The notes under the pieces were generated by a model. It was not told the origin of the DNA. It did no database searches and was given only the letters and a program-made list of their open reading frames with translations. A DNA stretch of 64,000 bases from contig JAJLRJ010000002.1 of assembly GCA_024195265.1 (NCBI GenBank), forward strand, positions 1,567,388 through 1,631,387, read 5' to 3'. Positions 17,801-32,800 of the stretch are shown here, in pieces. Numbering within the stretch: position 1 is the first letter of the stretch; every line of letters starts with the position of its first letter. This DNA is from Dendrophyllia cribrosa. Taxonomy: Eukaryota; Cnidaria; Anthozoa; Scleractinia; Dendrophylliidae. Made by a program: the position numbers and the translations under genes.

Positions 17801-20800
17801 TGACAAAATGGATCGAAATCAATCAATCACAACCTACAAATGCGATCTGTGGACCATTTGACGTAAAGCATCGTTGTTTCCTGAGATGTCCGCTGCAGAG
17901 TTCGTGTGTTATTGAAAAGTGCAGTAATGTGGGTGTTCCAAAGCTTACTCACATCGATAGGATGTTTAATAGATTATTAAATGTTCCACTCTGAACCTCT
18001 GCAATAAGATTCTGGCTCAGGTCTCTGCAAAAGGAAATGAATACCTAAGTCAACACCAAGAAGAATATGAAAATACCAACTCGAAGAAAAAAAAAAACCA
18101 AACAATTTAACTGAAGAAACAGATGCCATATTTCCATATTTAGGAAAGTGTGGTTGCCAAGTAGTATAAATCGGAACATGTTTTCATGAAGTAAATAAAT
18201 AAGTAAATACATAAAATAAATGAAAAAATACATATTAAATACATAAAAAAATAAATAACTAAATACATGGTGACATTTTTAAGATAAATAGCCATGATAT
18301 TATAATGTTTGGATGATTAATGCCCAATACTTACAACGTTCGCAAACTTGTTTGAAACTTAAACAAGTTGGTCCGAAGTTGTGTTATCTTATTTTGTGCA
18401 AGTGTTCTGCAAAACAATTAAACCATTTAAAAAAAATACACACATTTACCCTCTGTTGTAGTTTTGCTAAAGGAAAGTAAAAATAACAAAACTGGTCAGT
18501 GACCGTCACCAAAAACATGACGATATTCTAGCAGATACTTACAGGTCTCGTAGACTTGTGAATGGATCCAGATCGCCAGGACTGATGGTTTCAATTTCAT
18601 TATTGGTCAAGTCACTGAAAACATATTTTGTTTTTATCATTATAAAATTGCTTTATACTTTTACAAAAATATACAAAAAAAAATGTTTCAACTGTAGTCA
18701 GGGATGGACATAACAAAAATATCAAACAGTGTCGAATACTGACTAAAATAAAACGTTTTGTACGACATTAAAAATAAAATAAAAGTAAGACGTTTTTAAA
18801 AGACTGAAGATCTTTGACCTTCATTGGTTTAAAGGGACAGTTTATTCCTGGCTGATATATCATGTTTTCATGATTATGGTCAGGAGCTTGCCAAAATTCC
18901 AAAAAAACGGCAAGTTTGATTTCTTGAAATTTCTCGGGTTGAAATTATAATAACAATAAGTATTGAAAATCACGCGAAAAGCAACAAAAACATTGGACTT
19001 GTTCTTGGTGCAATTTTCTATGCTGATTGTTATTATAATTTCAACCGCGAGGTATGTTTGAGCCTTTGACGTCACTTTATCCCATTCGTAACCAAGCCTT
19101 GGAACAAGGTTGATTAATGGCGGCCGTAAATTCTCGGACATAAATGTTAAAATAAAATGACTTCTGATGTTCGTAATGGATTGAAATTTGGCAAGATGAG
19201 TACGAAAGTCTAATTGTACACGAAGATGTAAAAAAAATGAAATCAAAAATTTGATCGCAGTGGCACTTTAAGAACGTTGTACAAAACATTCTACAGTCGA
19301 ACCTCCTTAATACGGACACCAAAGGGACAGACCAAAGTGTCCGTATTATAGACTGGTGCCCGTATTATAGAGGTAGGGATTGTATGAATTTTTGTATCTT
19401 AGGGACCAAGAGAACTGTCCGTAATAGAGAGGTGTCCGTATTATAGAGGTGTCCGTAAGGAGAGGTTCGAATGTACTTATATAAGTCAGCATCAGTCACT
19501 CATGTTTTAGATTTTTGTAATTTATCCTTATTTATTTATTTATTCATTTATTGATCTATTTATTTATCAAACATTTTAATAATAAAGTATAAGATAAGAA
19601 GCAAAATACACGTAGCAAGTGGTGGGGAAGCCTCATGTTCCATAATTACCATTCCACTGATTTCTAATTTAACAGATGTATCTTACTGTACATAACAACC
19701 AAAAAATATATTTTATTTATTGGACTAATTGCACGTTACCATGTAGCATTTATAGAGTAAGGCACATTATAACATGCACTGTTACTTATAAAATAAAATT
19801 AAATAAAAAATAAAAGGTTTCTTTGTGTGCACATACACTACATAATATATAATTCACTGAAACAAACAAAACAATACTTACAGGTCAGTAAGTAACGTTT
19901 GATGTCTTAAAGTTTTTGAAGGAAATATAGGCAGTTTGTTGTTTTTCAGTTTGCTGTACAAATGTAAAACAGACAAAACAATTATTACAAAATAACTTAT
20001 AAATATTATATTAAGATATTACTTGGAGCAGAAACCCATACGGTTATTTTCATCTTGTATATTTGTGTCTACAGCCCTTGCACACATAGACACTTGTAAT
20101 GATAAAAGCTGTAACAATGATGCAAACCATTTATTAACAGGCAACAAAAGAGATCAAATTATCAACGCCAATAGACCAAAATCACGCAAAGACCTTTCCA
20201 CACGGACTAAATTCTGCAAACGCTGACACTTCAAACATTAAAACCTCAGCACCAGTTCATTTTGTTCTTTAATAAGATGTGAAATTGATGAAAAACTGCC
20301 GAAGAAGATCAGACAAGACGGTACTAAAAACCGCGCATGGGTTAAGAATATCACTGCTATAACGACCAGGTGACCAAGCAGAGTTGGCCTTCAACTTAAA
20401 GAAAACTATAAGTGGCTGGCGTGCGTTTCTCAAAACTCCCGAAGCCTTTTTGGGCCGAAAGCTATTTTTGAAAATTTCAATTTATTTCAAATGGCGGTAA
20501 AGGTTTTAGCCTGAAAACCAGTGCAAAGTTTTTCGTCAACTTAGGAGTTATTGCTTAGCTTTCAAAACGAATGAAAATTGAATCTCTTTTGGTAAACATG
20601 CAGCCTGCACAGAAAATAGCTTTCTGGGCCTGAAAAGTCTTCAGGAGTTTTAAGAAACGCACGCCAGATCTCAAAATTGCAAAAGAAGAAAGGTTGAATT
20701 AATTGAACGTCCAAACGTTCAGCAGCGTGCAGTAGACACATGCTTCCCAAAGGGAGGCTATTTTTTTTATTAAGCAATTAAGCAAAACAACAACTTACAG

Positions 20801-23800
20801 TGTATGTTGATACTTACATCTCTTTTGTTATTTTTACTCCTTTCAAAGCATCATCATGCATAGATTGTATTTGATTATTAGAAAAATCCCTTAAATAGAG
20901 AAAGAAATGTTATTAATAAATCAGATACTTTTTTTAAAGCACTTCGGAGGACACTGGAATAAAGTTTTGATCACATTTTTACAATATTAATGCTACATAA
21001 ACACTGTGGTTAAATTATTGTCAAATATCGTACATTATTGCTATTATACAGTGGGTTAAAAGCAGTATTCTGACAGGTTTTATCATTGGTCCCTTAACTT
21101 GACCAATATAATTTTCCCAATACAAATCCAATACTAGTTCAACAACAACAACAAAAACAAACTTTATTTCTACCCAAAGCCTAGATAATAAGTGATCACA
21201 ATTTGAATAACAATTATAAGGGGTACTGGCCACCCGTTATAACCTAAAAGTTAAAAATGCCAGGCACCATGCAGTTAATAGAAAATATATTTTACATGTT
21301 CAGGTCGGGCACACAAACAAACAAAGACCTGACAAAAAGGTAGGAGTAAACAGAGTTAAGCTAACTACCAGTAGACAATAATTTTTATAATAAATAGTTC
21401 GTAAGAGTAAATAATTATTGTATTGCAAAACAGCTTTTTATCTAAGAAGAGCGATCGATGTACAGAGAACTAATAATCTTTGACAAAGTGGTGTTTTATT
21501 TTCTTTTTAAACAAATACAATGAAGAAGATTTCATATCTTCATCAATGGAATTCCACATCGTTGGGCCTTGAAATCTTGTATTAAATATTTCTTAAGTTG
21601 TTAGTTGCTTTTGGAAGATAACAAGACTGGTTTGCAGCTACATACACAGAATTTGAAATCAAATGTGTGAAATTAAGTACAGGCCAAGTATGGGAACTTA
21701 AATATGACCTGATTTGTATATTGAAAATAGCCAAGGGTGATAAAATTAAATCAAACTCTCGTTGAGTACAATGCTGATGTACTAAGTTTACCAGTTTAAA
21801 ACAAGTGCTTACAGGGTTTGTACAGATGATGATGCTAATGTATCACCAAACAGCTTCCCTGTTATGGCCTGGATAACATTGTTTTCAAGTTGCCTATAAA
21901 AACAAAACATTTCATTAGTATTGTTGCCAATATGTGTAAAAACAAGACAAAAGTAGAAGTGTTCAACTTGGCCATTTGTGGTTTTGGTAAATTTGATTTC
22001 TAATGGCTTAAAGGTGTCCTGAGGCTGATATATCGTGTTTTCATGATTATGGTCAGCAGTTTGCTTCAAGCTTGTTTTATAACCTTGGAATAGGAAGAAA
22101 AAATTGCCAACAGTGATAACAGCAAAGAAATATTTTTAACTAACAAACAAAACAGAGGCTCAAAAAGTTACAATTCCACAAGAATGGCAATATTGATATC
22201 TTAACCGCCTGTAACAGAATCTAATGAAATGTAATCCACTTCCATCCTTGCAATCCTACAATTTATCTTCAAACCACAGCTTCTGTTTTGCTATATAGAA
22301 TCTAATTTATCCAACTAAGTTGTATATTGGGCGATGTTTAGCGATATAACATGGAAATAAGGTAAGCGAAATTTTGTTATTTCAGCCGAACACTTGAAAG
22401 TATCTCATTTCATTAGCGCGGAGCTTAACATTTACCATCTTTATTTACTTATCACATCACATGATACTTTCGACATTGCTGATCCTAGCAGTATGTCATG
22501 TATGAATGTATTATATGCCTAACGCGCCTAACAAGTCTCTGGTAGCTCAGTGGTTGGAGCATCCATCCAGTATATGAAAGGTTCAATTCCAATCAGGGAC
22601 TCAGATTTTTCTTTGTCCCACGCTCGTGACATGATGAACATTACATCTTTCTGATAATGTTTTAGTTCTCCCAAACTCCTGTATATCTGCATCAGGCAAA
22701 AGCAGGCAAAATTGTCTTAAAAATACATATTTTTTGTATCCAATCTACTGCATTTTTTAATCACAATTTCAGTCCTTGGACTAATACATGAGGACTTTTC
22801 TCAAATGAAACTGTTTGTTGTTTTGTACAAGGTTGTTTTAACTTTGAAGTAGGTGAATGAACCAAGTTGACACTTTTTTCTTTTAACAGTTAAATAATAA
22901 CTATAGATACGATCAGAAGTACTTACAATGTCCTGCCAACTGTGAGTTTTAGAAAAGGATTTTCTTCAAAAGTAGCGATCTTGTTGTTCTGTAGAAGCCT
23001 ACGAAAAGAGACATAATTTATTTATACATTGGCTTAGATTCTAATACGACAAATGCGCATAAGGGAGCAAATAGAAGCATAGATACAGGAATAAAACTGA
23101 ATAAACAGCCATAACTGCTTTTTAACTGTTTCTAGTTACTGGGCGTTTTACACAATAAAAAAAAAAGACAATGAAAAAAAAATGGAAAGTTTATGAAAAA
23201 AGCCAACTACTTTTACTTACAAATCCAGTCCAACTGTCACCTCTTTGAACGCTTCTGTTACTAGTGTTGTCAGCTCTAAATTGTTCAGCTCACTAAGCAA
23301 AGCAAATTAAACACATGTTTACTGCTTTGGATAATTAAAAATGTACATCAAATAAACACCTTGCTGGTCAACTTCATTTTCATTCAAAGTGCAAAGGCTA
23401 AGATACGCAAGTCAATGAAAACTAGTAACAATGGAATGGGGCTGTCTTGAAGTCCTAGTACTTTACAGCAAAAAAAGCACCGTTTCTGCCAAGTTTTTTC
23501 CTGGCTATATAATTATATTTTTGGACATTTATGAGAAGTGGGTAATATCTTAATTTGTCATGATGGTTTATCAACTTCTCAATTTACTGAAAACAATGCT
23601 TTAGACTTGTAAATTATTAGCCCATGACTGCATGCTTTTAACTGTCAAACTGCCTTTTTTTGAGTGGATAAAACTGATAAAAATAATAAAAAATAGGTGA
23701 CATTTGTGGTGTTGAAATGTCAATAACCTTACATGTATCGCACACGCACAACATCAAAAGCACGGGAGCCTATGTGTTTTAAAACATTTCCAGTGAAACG

Positions 23801-26800
23801 TCTGCAAAACAAAACAATTTATTAGAACAAGAAGCAGTTTCACAACTTAGCAGGATGAGAACTTCACCAAAGATTTCATTTCTTTTTTAATGTTTTAAAA
23901 AGCTAATTTTGAACTACATGCGAAGACAAGTCAATAGGTCGAAACTGAAGAAATACTTTGGAAAAATCTCCATTGATTAAAATCTTGGGTTACATGTAGC
24001 TTTATCGCACCTTGACCACCCTCACCTGGTGTCAAAACAGTGTGTGATTGTATATTACTATATGAGGAATGCAAGTGGGAAACTTCTCTAAAGCATATTA
24101 ACATTTAATAGATTATACAAAAAGAAAAGATCAGTATATCTTTATTATGTCGTTATTTTATCTCTTTATGTCCCTGCTTTATCCTTAATTTGTGTTGTTC
24201 ACACTCGTCACATAGTAAATGTTTCAATTAAGGTGACTCGACCCAGTTTTGGTACGGCCTGAGACAGGCGATCGCGTGATACATCATAGAGGTTTAACGC
24301 ATGATTTTTAATCAATTCTCGGCATGATGTACACTCCTGGCTGCAGACGTTATCTGACGGGAATCCCTTCTATTTTTTCATACTAATTACCATATCTTGG
24401 TGAGCATTCGGAAGTCAGCCAAGCGTAGTCATTGCACGCGTGCTGAACAAGAATGCTGTATAATGACAGACTAGAAACAATAGACAACTCCCAGAGCACA
24501 AACTCAGCCAAAACGCTAAAAATCTTCAATGTTTACTCAACTTTGGGCTTATAGAAGATAATGTCACAGTTTTTCAATGACCATGAAATTCAGAATCCGG
24601 GTAGTTAGTTAATCAATTGTGGCCCTGAAAAATTTGAAGGAAAAAAAAACTACGAATTTTTAAGAAAATGCTTTTTTCGTGAGAAGGACTCTTAAACGCT
24701 GACAAACGTCAACAAATAGCTTAAACTATAATTTCTATATGTTTCCTTTGCTCGAAATCGCGCGCATTTACAAGGCCCTAAAGCTTTTTGCTGACTTGCA
24801 AGGACTCATCTGTTATAACGATCCCCAAAATAAAGGGATAAGTCTCATAGTTTATTTGATATAATCGTGTAAAGTTTGCTTATCATTTTCGCTTAAATTA
24901 TGACCTAAATTTGGAAACCACTGAATTTCTCGAATTGGGTCTTTGCGATGTTGGTGAAATTCTGCTAAGCGCAAGGCATTAATGCGCACTATGTGTAGCC
25001 GAGAGATTTCCACGAAAAAATGCCGGTAACAGCAGATTTTTCGACTCAGACCTCAAAGGGGCGTGGCATTATAACCACGTGACATTTACTCCGATCGCCA
25101 AATATTTTATATTATATTGTAGATTGATCTATATGTTATCCATTCTATGTGTTAGACTTATGATAAAAGTAAAGGTGGGGATACCAGAGAGCTTCAAAGT
25201 AGGATGATACCCCCCCAAAAAAACTGGGTCGCGTCACCTTAAGGACGTTCGCGCTAATTGTTTATGCGCATCCTTACTGCGCACGTAATTCATGTCGCAA
25301 CGCCATGCTACGTCATGCACGAGCGCGCGCGCAAGAGAAGAAATCTAAGCACATAAAGGACTGGTAACCGATGCATTAACTTTGCTTAGATTTAACTCGC
25401 TTGGATGGTCGGTGACCCCCAATTTTTTTTATAGATAATTTTCTTTGCTACTTCTCGACAGATTGTGAAAAAATGAACAAAAAATCAATGTAGGAAGTTT
25501 AATTTTTTTCCATTTTTCTACCCGCGCGACATCGAATCCTACCAATTTGCGGCTGTCAGAGTTTGCAAATACTGTTCTTTAAAGATTAAATTTACTTTAA
25601 AAAACGTCACCAGTTGAATGAATTTGCTGAACAGACCTACTTGCATAAAATTTGGGGAAAAAAGTTGCATTTTGGAGATTTATTTGCAATATTTTTAGAC
25701 TAACAGACATTGGGGTCTCATCCCGTAAGGAAGACCAATTTTTCAAAATTAGGGTCGCCATTCAGATATCTTATCTCGGAAACGAAGTCGGTGACCCCCT
25801 CATTTTTTTGCATTTCTGATACAAACAACTCATAACCTAGCTGTAGCAAAAGTTTTATAAAAAAATCAATGTTAGAAGATTTTCGCGCGAACGTCCTCAA
25901 GTATTATAAACAACAAATCAAAGTCTCCCAACTCGTGAATACGAAACCCTCTAAATAAAATATTCTGCATACCATTGGACCCTCATGCGTTAGTCAGCAT
26001 TTGGAAGAAGGGGGTTCTAAAGCTCTCGAGAGTGCCGAAGGTGTGACTTTACGATCGCCGTAAGCGCAAGCTTTTAGGGGGGTCTGGGGGAAATTTTACA
26101 AAATTGGGTTGTCTGAAACTGGTCGAGACTGCATCTCGTGCATTTGAAATCAGTTTGACATGAAATAAGGAGGCTTTCTGACAGATTTGACGTTCACTCA
26201 ACTAGGATATCTGAAAGAAGAAGGAGCCGCGGATGCTTCCGTGCAAAGATGTCAATTGTTGCACTAATGTCAATTTTCCTACTGTAATGTATGTTCATAA
26301 GAGCTAGTCCAGACTCTCGCTTGCTGGTCATCGTCGCCCTCAAGTATGTCTTAAGCCGGTACAATGTGCTGAAAGATCGCTCACATTCTGCTGATGAAAT
26401 TGGCAATGTGCATAAAATTTGCAGCAACCTGTGTACATTTGATAGAATTCACGGTCACATTCTGCCAAAGCCTGCTGAACCCCAGGTATTTCTTGATCCG
26501 CTAACGCACTTAGCCATTTGCGCCGTCAACGGACGACTTGCACATCAGCTGACCTGGACTGATGGAAGGTCATTTGCATAGTACTGCAAAGCAGCTTGCA
26601 CAGGGTTTCCCAATTAAGAAACTAGACAAAGGCGCTGAATCCCACATTGCAGGCCGTATACACAGGATGCCTGTATGACGCATCCTTTTTTCTTAAAACC
26701 TCAATATAACATGCGATGCCTTTTTAACTTAGGGTACAATCACAAAGTGCAGTAATGCAAAACTACAGCAAACAATAAATAAGAATTACTTTTGACACTC

Positions 26801-29800
26801 AATTGCAAACTGCTCTAACATAATACATTTGATCCTGTTTATTTCATTACATTAGTAGACTTGATTATATAAGTCAGAATACGTACAATGTGCAGTCAGG
26901 CCCTTGAACACCTTGGAAGGCTCCAGTGTCAATAGAAGAGATTCTGTTGCCACTAAAATCCCTTGAATAACAAAACAAACATAAAATTACTCATTGGTTT
27001 AAAGGCCAATCTATAATGTGTCAGGGTTAACTACACAATAGGTAAGTGTCAAATGAATTCACAACTTTGGTGCAGCACAGGTGAACGAACAATCGCAAGG
27101 ATAACTAGATTAAAAACTCAGGTATTTAAGCACAGCTGGCTTACCATCCTCTGTTTGTGTGGTGTGGTGGGCTATGCATCTGTAATAGTCTACGTTTTTC
27201 TGTGCCTATTTTGGCGATTTGTGGCTCACGAAAGTGGTATTTTCAAAATAACGGTTGGACTCGACAAAGGTAGAGAAAATGCTGCTTTCGCCACAAATCG
27301 CCAAAATAACCATTAGACAACATGGCAGTGAATGTGAGAGTTTTTATTTCATTTTCTTCAATTTCAAGAGCCCTTAATTTCGCCTTTAGTGAGGCTGGTT
27401 TTATAAACAAATGCGGCTGGGTTGTACATACCATGTTCTAAATCCTGTACATGTCACGCCAATAAATGTGCCATTCGCTATCGACGTAATTCTGTTATTA
27501 CCCAAACCTCTGCAAATTCAATGAAAGCATGTTTACCAATATTTAAAATAAAGCATGTCAAAATATGCAAATCTAAAGGGGGCAGGAAGAAAAAGGGGGA
27601 TCTAATAAAAAAACGGATTCCAAATGTAGACTTTTCTGAATACAGTGGAATCCCGATTTTTTGAACACTCGATTTATCGAACCTCCTGATTTATTCAAAC
27701 CAAAACTTGTTTCCCTTGGATTTGATTTACGTCGATACCATCTTCGATTTTTCAAACAAATTTTGTTTCCTTATGAGGTTCTAAAAACCTGGATTCCACT
27801 GTAATTTGTTTCTGAATGTTCTATCGACCCCAAACGAGCTATACGTTTATATTTGTTATGTTCTCTAACTTGCATTAGAGAGAAAATAGGTGAAGGCTCA
27901 GGTAGATGGTAGTTAATTGTGATCAATGGTAAGTTAAACAAGTCTTTTTTTAAACAAAACTGACACTGTTTTATTAAACACGGATAAACACATTTCACAA
28001 AAAATTTAACCAATCTCTCCCCAGCAAATGTAGCTTTTATCAAGAACAGCCAAAGTTTTCCTTCCATGATAGCTCATTATCAATTAAGGAGAAATTTTGT
28101 ACCATTAACTATTTAGATGGAAAAGTATTGAAAATCATTTTACACAGGCTGAGTGCCATCTCGCACCTATCCAATTCTCCAATAATAACTACTAATATTT
28201 CAACTTTTATACATACATACATACATACATAAACTTTATTTTAACTCGAATTTAAGTGTAGCTTGTGAAGCTAATTTCTTCATGTATTTCAACTTACAAG
28301 GTATGAACTGTTTTGCTATGGAAGTCTCCACCCACTGGTAGTGTTGTAAGCTGATTATTATCAAGATTCCTTCAAGGGATCAAAAATGGGAAGAATTATA
28401 ATGGGCAGCTTCAAAAAACACGTCACAACAAACATGACAAACACAAGAAACTGAAGTTGACAAACACGACAAACACGACATGACAAACTGAAGTTGGCAA
28501 ACATGACAAACACGTGACAACAAACATGACAAACACAAGAAACTGAAGTTGGCAAACACGACAAACACAACATGACAAACTGAAGTTGGCAAACACAACA
28601 AACACGTCACAACAAACACGACCAACACAAGAAACTGAAGTTGGCAAACACGACAAATACGACATGACAAACTGAAGTTGACAAACATGACAAACAAGAC
28701 ATGACAAACATGACAAACACAAGAAACTGAAGTTGACAAACACGACAAACACGACATGACAAACTGAAGTTGACAAACATGACAAACAAGACAAACAAGA
28801 CATGACAAACATGACAAACACAAGAAACTGAAGTTGGCAAACACGACAACCACAAGAAATTGAAGACGCCACAAGCGTCATCTTTAATTTTTATCGTGTC
28901 TAAATAAAAGATATTGTATTGTATTCTTTTGTATTGTAAGTTGGCAAAAACAACAAACATGACAAATGCAACACAACAACATGACAAGCACGAGAAACTG
29001 AAGTTGGCAAACACGACAAACATGAACGACAAACTGAAAAAACGTTGTCCAGCAAAAAGTACAAAACATGAACGATACAACCGAATGGTTTTATTGGAAA
29101 TGAAATTTTTTGTGTATTCTCAGATACTATTAATAATTATTATTTTTATAACAATGTATGCCCAAACTTGTCCTTATAAAAACTTTCAGGAAGGAATAGA
29201 TTTTAAAATATCAATAAATGGAATGTTATCAAGTGTGAGTTATATCTCTTGTTCCCAAAATCCCATTGTGTTGTATTGTTTATGGTTTATGCTTTTTTCC
29301 AACAACGTTTCTTCAATAAAGTGTATAAATAAAGGCATTCAACATTCAAAGATGACTTTATGGTCCTGGTCTTCCTGGGCGACCCTGTAGCTGTCCAAAC
29401 TATGCCTGTGATTGGTGAACGATACAATATATTGATATATCACTTGAACAATGCCCCTATCCTTAATCCCTATCCCAGCAGGAAAAATCTATTGTTTTTT
29501 TTTTGCGAATCACAGACATCGTTTGGACAAGTGCTGGACTACCCTCTTCCTGTGTAACTTACAGAGAATTCAATGTTGTCATAACAGCCAAAGTTCCATC
29601 TTCGATAAAAGCAATGTCATTGAAACCCAGATTTCTGAAACGAAAAATAACAATAAACAGGAGATGAAAAGAGACCCCATTTAACAACAATAACAAAATG
29701 AAGACAACTGCACTTACAGGCTGGTCAGTGTAGATAAATCTTTAAACATGACCTTTAAAATCCTGCAGATTTGGTTGGTCTGTAAACTCCTGTTGATAAA

Positions 29801-32800
29801 AATGGTACTTGTGTTACTTTAAAATTTTTGCAAAAATATTGATAAGAACCCATGGATGGTGTGGGTTGAGTTTGTTGTTGGTTCTCGTCCTTGCTCCAAG
29901 AGTTTTTCTCCGGGTACTCCAGTTTTCCTCCCTCCACAAAAAACAACATTTCAAAATTCCAATTTGATCCGGAAACAGTGGAAGTAAGAGCCAGCTCATG
30001 GATTTCCACTGAAATTCCTATTTATTTATTTATTTTATTTTATTTAAATAAACCAAAGTACTTACAAGGATGTTAAAGCCGTTAGTCCATGAAATGCAGT
30101 ATTGGGCACAACGTTAATAAGGTTGTTGGAAAGACTCCTGTAAAATATCATTATTGAATTTAAATATTTATGAGCAATAAAAAGGCTACTTAACTATTAT
30201 CCACTACTATTAAAGGAACTGTTATTGAACATGCAATAACCAAAGGTATTTCAACAGATTTTTATCAATTCCACACAACACTGATTACCTTGTAAAAACC
30301 GACATAAATATAAGCTTCAAACTCGCAGAAAAGCCACACCCCGCATTTTAAAGCTCACATTTTATGGGGTAAACATTTTTTTTTTAAATAAAAAGGTAAG
30401 TCAGAGACACTGAAAGTTGCAAATTAAAGCTCTTGGCAATAATGATGAATATGTCAATGAAACCATCTCTGAAATGCAGATATAGAATTTTAGAATTTGA
30501 AGAAATGAGCATTGAAATGACAAACACAATTTTATGATGTAACTGCATTTAGGTAGAAGTGTTCTTTTTAGACAGTCCTGTTTCATGTTAGCTGGAACAA
30601 AAATCCGAAAAAAAATTGATCAGTTTTCTTCATCATTCCCAGGCCCCTCTGCGAAGCACCTCTGTTTGTTTGTTCATGTGTTCTGAACAACAATGTGCTA
30701 TTGATCTAAAAGTAGTTCAATAAATGGAATGCCAAATTTGAAACCAGATTCAGATACCAATCTAAACGATCCACTTCAGGATGAGGATCGTTCAGATTGC
30801 AACATAAGATTGGTTTGTCACTAAATGGAACGAAAAGTCGAATTTCTGATCGCAAAATCCGGATCACTTTATCACTGTAATGATCATTCTCATTTGCAGC
30901 ACTGACTAACACTTACAAGGAAGTTAACGCTGACAAGTTGGTAAACTGGTTTTCATGTTTGAAATTAAACTTGTTGTTGGACATGTCGCTAAAATATAAA
31001 AGTGAACATAATTAAAATTCAACCAGATGCAATATAAAGCCCTTGTTCGATGGTTTAACAGATAATATGCGCGGATATTTGTACGAGTTGCATAGTATTT
31101 TGTCAAGCCCCACGGGCCAGAAAAAATGCTGTTAAGCCAACGAATAAGGGATGTATTATTGGACTGAAATTCTTGTATTTATAAACCGGGATGCTAAGGT
31201 GTAATACAGCAATCTACTGTGTAATACACTCGGATATTTTGTGTGTTCTCTTATCTTATAAGGTAAAATGTCGTCACAGTTGAATAATAAAAATCAATGG
31301 TAGCGAATAATACAATAACCAAAATCAATTATGTAGAGTCCTGTTGCCTAACATTGTCAACAAGTCACAGACCTACAACTGCTTAAGATATCATAAACCA
31401 AAAATATAACTCAAATCAACTATAAATTAAATCAGTTTTATAAGAGTAATGAAAATTATTATTAAACCCAATAATTATTGTTTTAACGAGAGTTTGCTGC
31501 ATTAGAATAACTTAGAGGCTGGTATTCTTACATTGTTTGAATACTAGTGGGAAATGCACCATTCTCAACAGCAACAATTTTGTTACCTTGAACATGGCTG
31601 TAAAAAAATGATAATAGAAAACGAGAATAATGAGTACAAAAGACAGTCAGTCAGTGAGTCAGTCAATGAATAAAGGGGATATTTTCTAAACAAGCTGTGG
31701 TGATGCGCTGGTGGGGGAGTGAAATACAGAACACTGTGACAAAGGGCTAGCACTTGCAACACTCATCTCAGTCAGTCAGTAAGTCAGTCAGTATGTCGAT
31801 CAATCAGTCAGTCGGTCATGATCAGTCAGACAGTAGTCATGATCAGTCAGTCAGTTCGTCAGTCATGATCACTCAGTCAGTAGTCATCATCAGTCAGTCA
31901 GTAGTCATGACCAGTCAGACAGTAGTCATGAACAGTCACTCAGTAGTCATGATCATTCAGTCAGTAGTCATGACCAGTCAGACAGTAGTCATCATCAGTC
32001 AGACAGTGGTGATGATCAGTCAGACAGTAGTGATGATCAGTCACTCAGTAGTCATGATAAGTCAGTCAGTAGTCATGACCAGTCAGACAGTAGTCATGAT
32101 CAGTCAGACAGTAGTCATGACCAGTCAGACAGTAGTCATGATCAGTCAGACAGTAGTCATGACCAGTCAGACAGTAGTCATCATCAGTCAGACAGTAGTG
32201 ATGATCAGTCAGACAGTAGTGATGATCAGTCACTCAGTAGTCATGATAAGTCAGTCAGTAGTCATGACCAGTCAGACAGTAGTCATCATCAGTCAGACAG
32301 TAGTGATGATCAGTCAGACAGTAGTCATGATCAGTCACTCAGTAGTCATGATCAGTCAGACAGTAGTCATGATCAGTCTGACAGTAGGCATGATCAGTCA
32401 GACAGTAGTCATGATCAGTCAGACAGTAGTCATGATCAGTCAGTCAGTAGTCATCATCAGTCAGTCAGTAGTCATGATCAGTCAGTCAGTAGTCATCATC
32501 AGTCAGTCAGTAGTCATGATCAGTCAGACAGCAGTCATGATCAGTCAGACAGTAGTCATGATCAGTCAGACAGTAGTCATGATCAGTCAGACGGTAGTCA
32601 TGATCAGTCACTCAGTAGTCATGATCAGTCAGACAGTAGTCATGATCAGTCTGACAGTAGTCATGACCAGTCAGACAGTAGTCATGATCAGTCAGACAGT
32701 AGTCATGACCAGTCAGACAGTAGTCATCATCAGTCAGACAGTAGTGATGATCAGTCAGACATCAGTCAGACAGCAGTCATGATCAGTCAGACAGTAGTCA

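Noticed and set aside
22535..22601. Functional tRNA gene
   Set aside because: It has only 67 bases, a non-canonical anticodon arm and a mismatched T arm, so a SINE head is the better explanation.
28361..29080. Cysteine-rich minus-strand frames (CLSCLPTSVSCV repeats)
   Set aside because: They are translations of the GACAAACAC/AAACTGAAGTTGGC tandem repeat, not a metallothionein-like or toxin gene.
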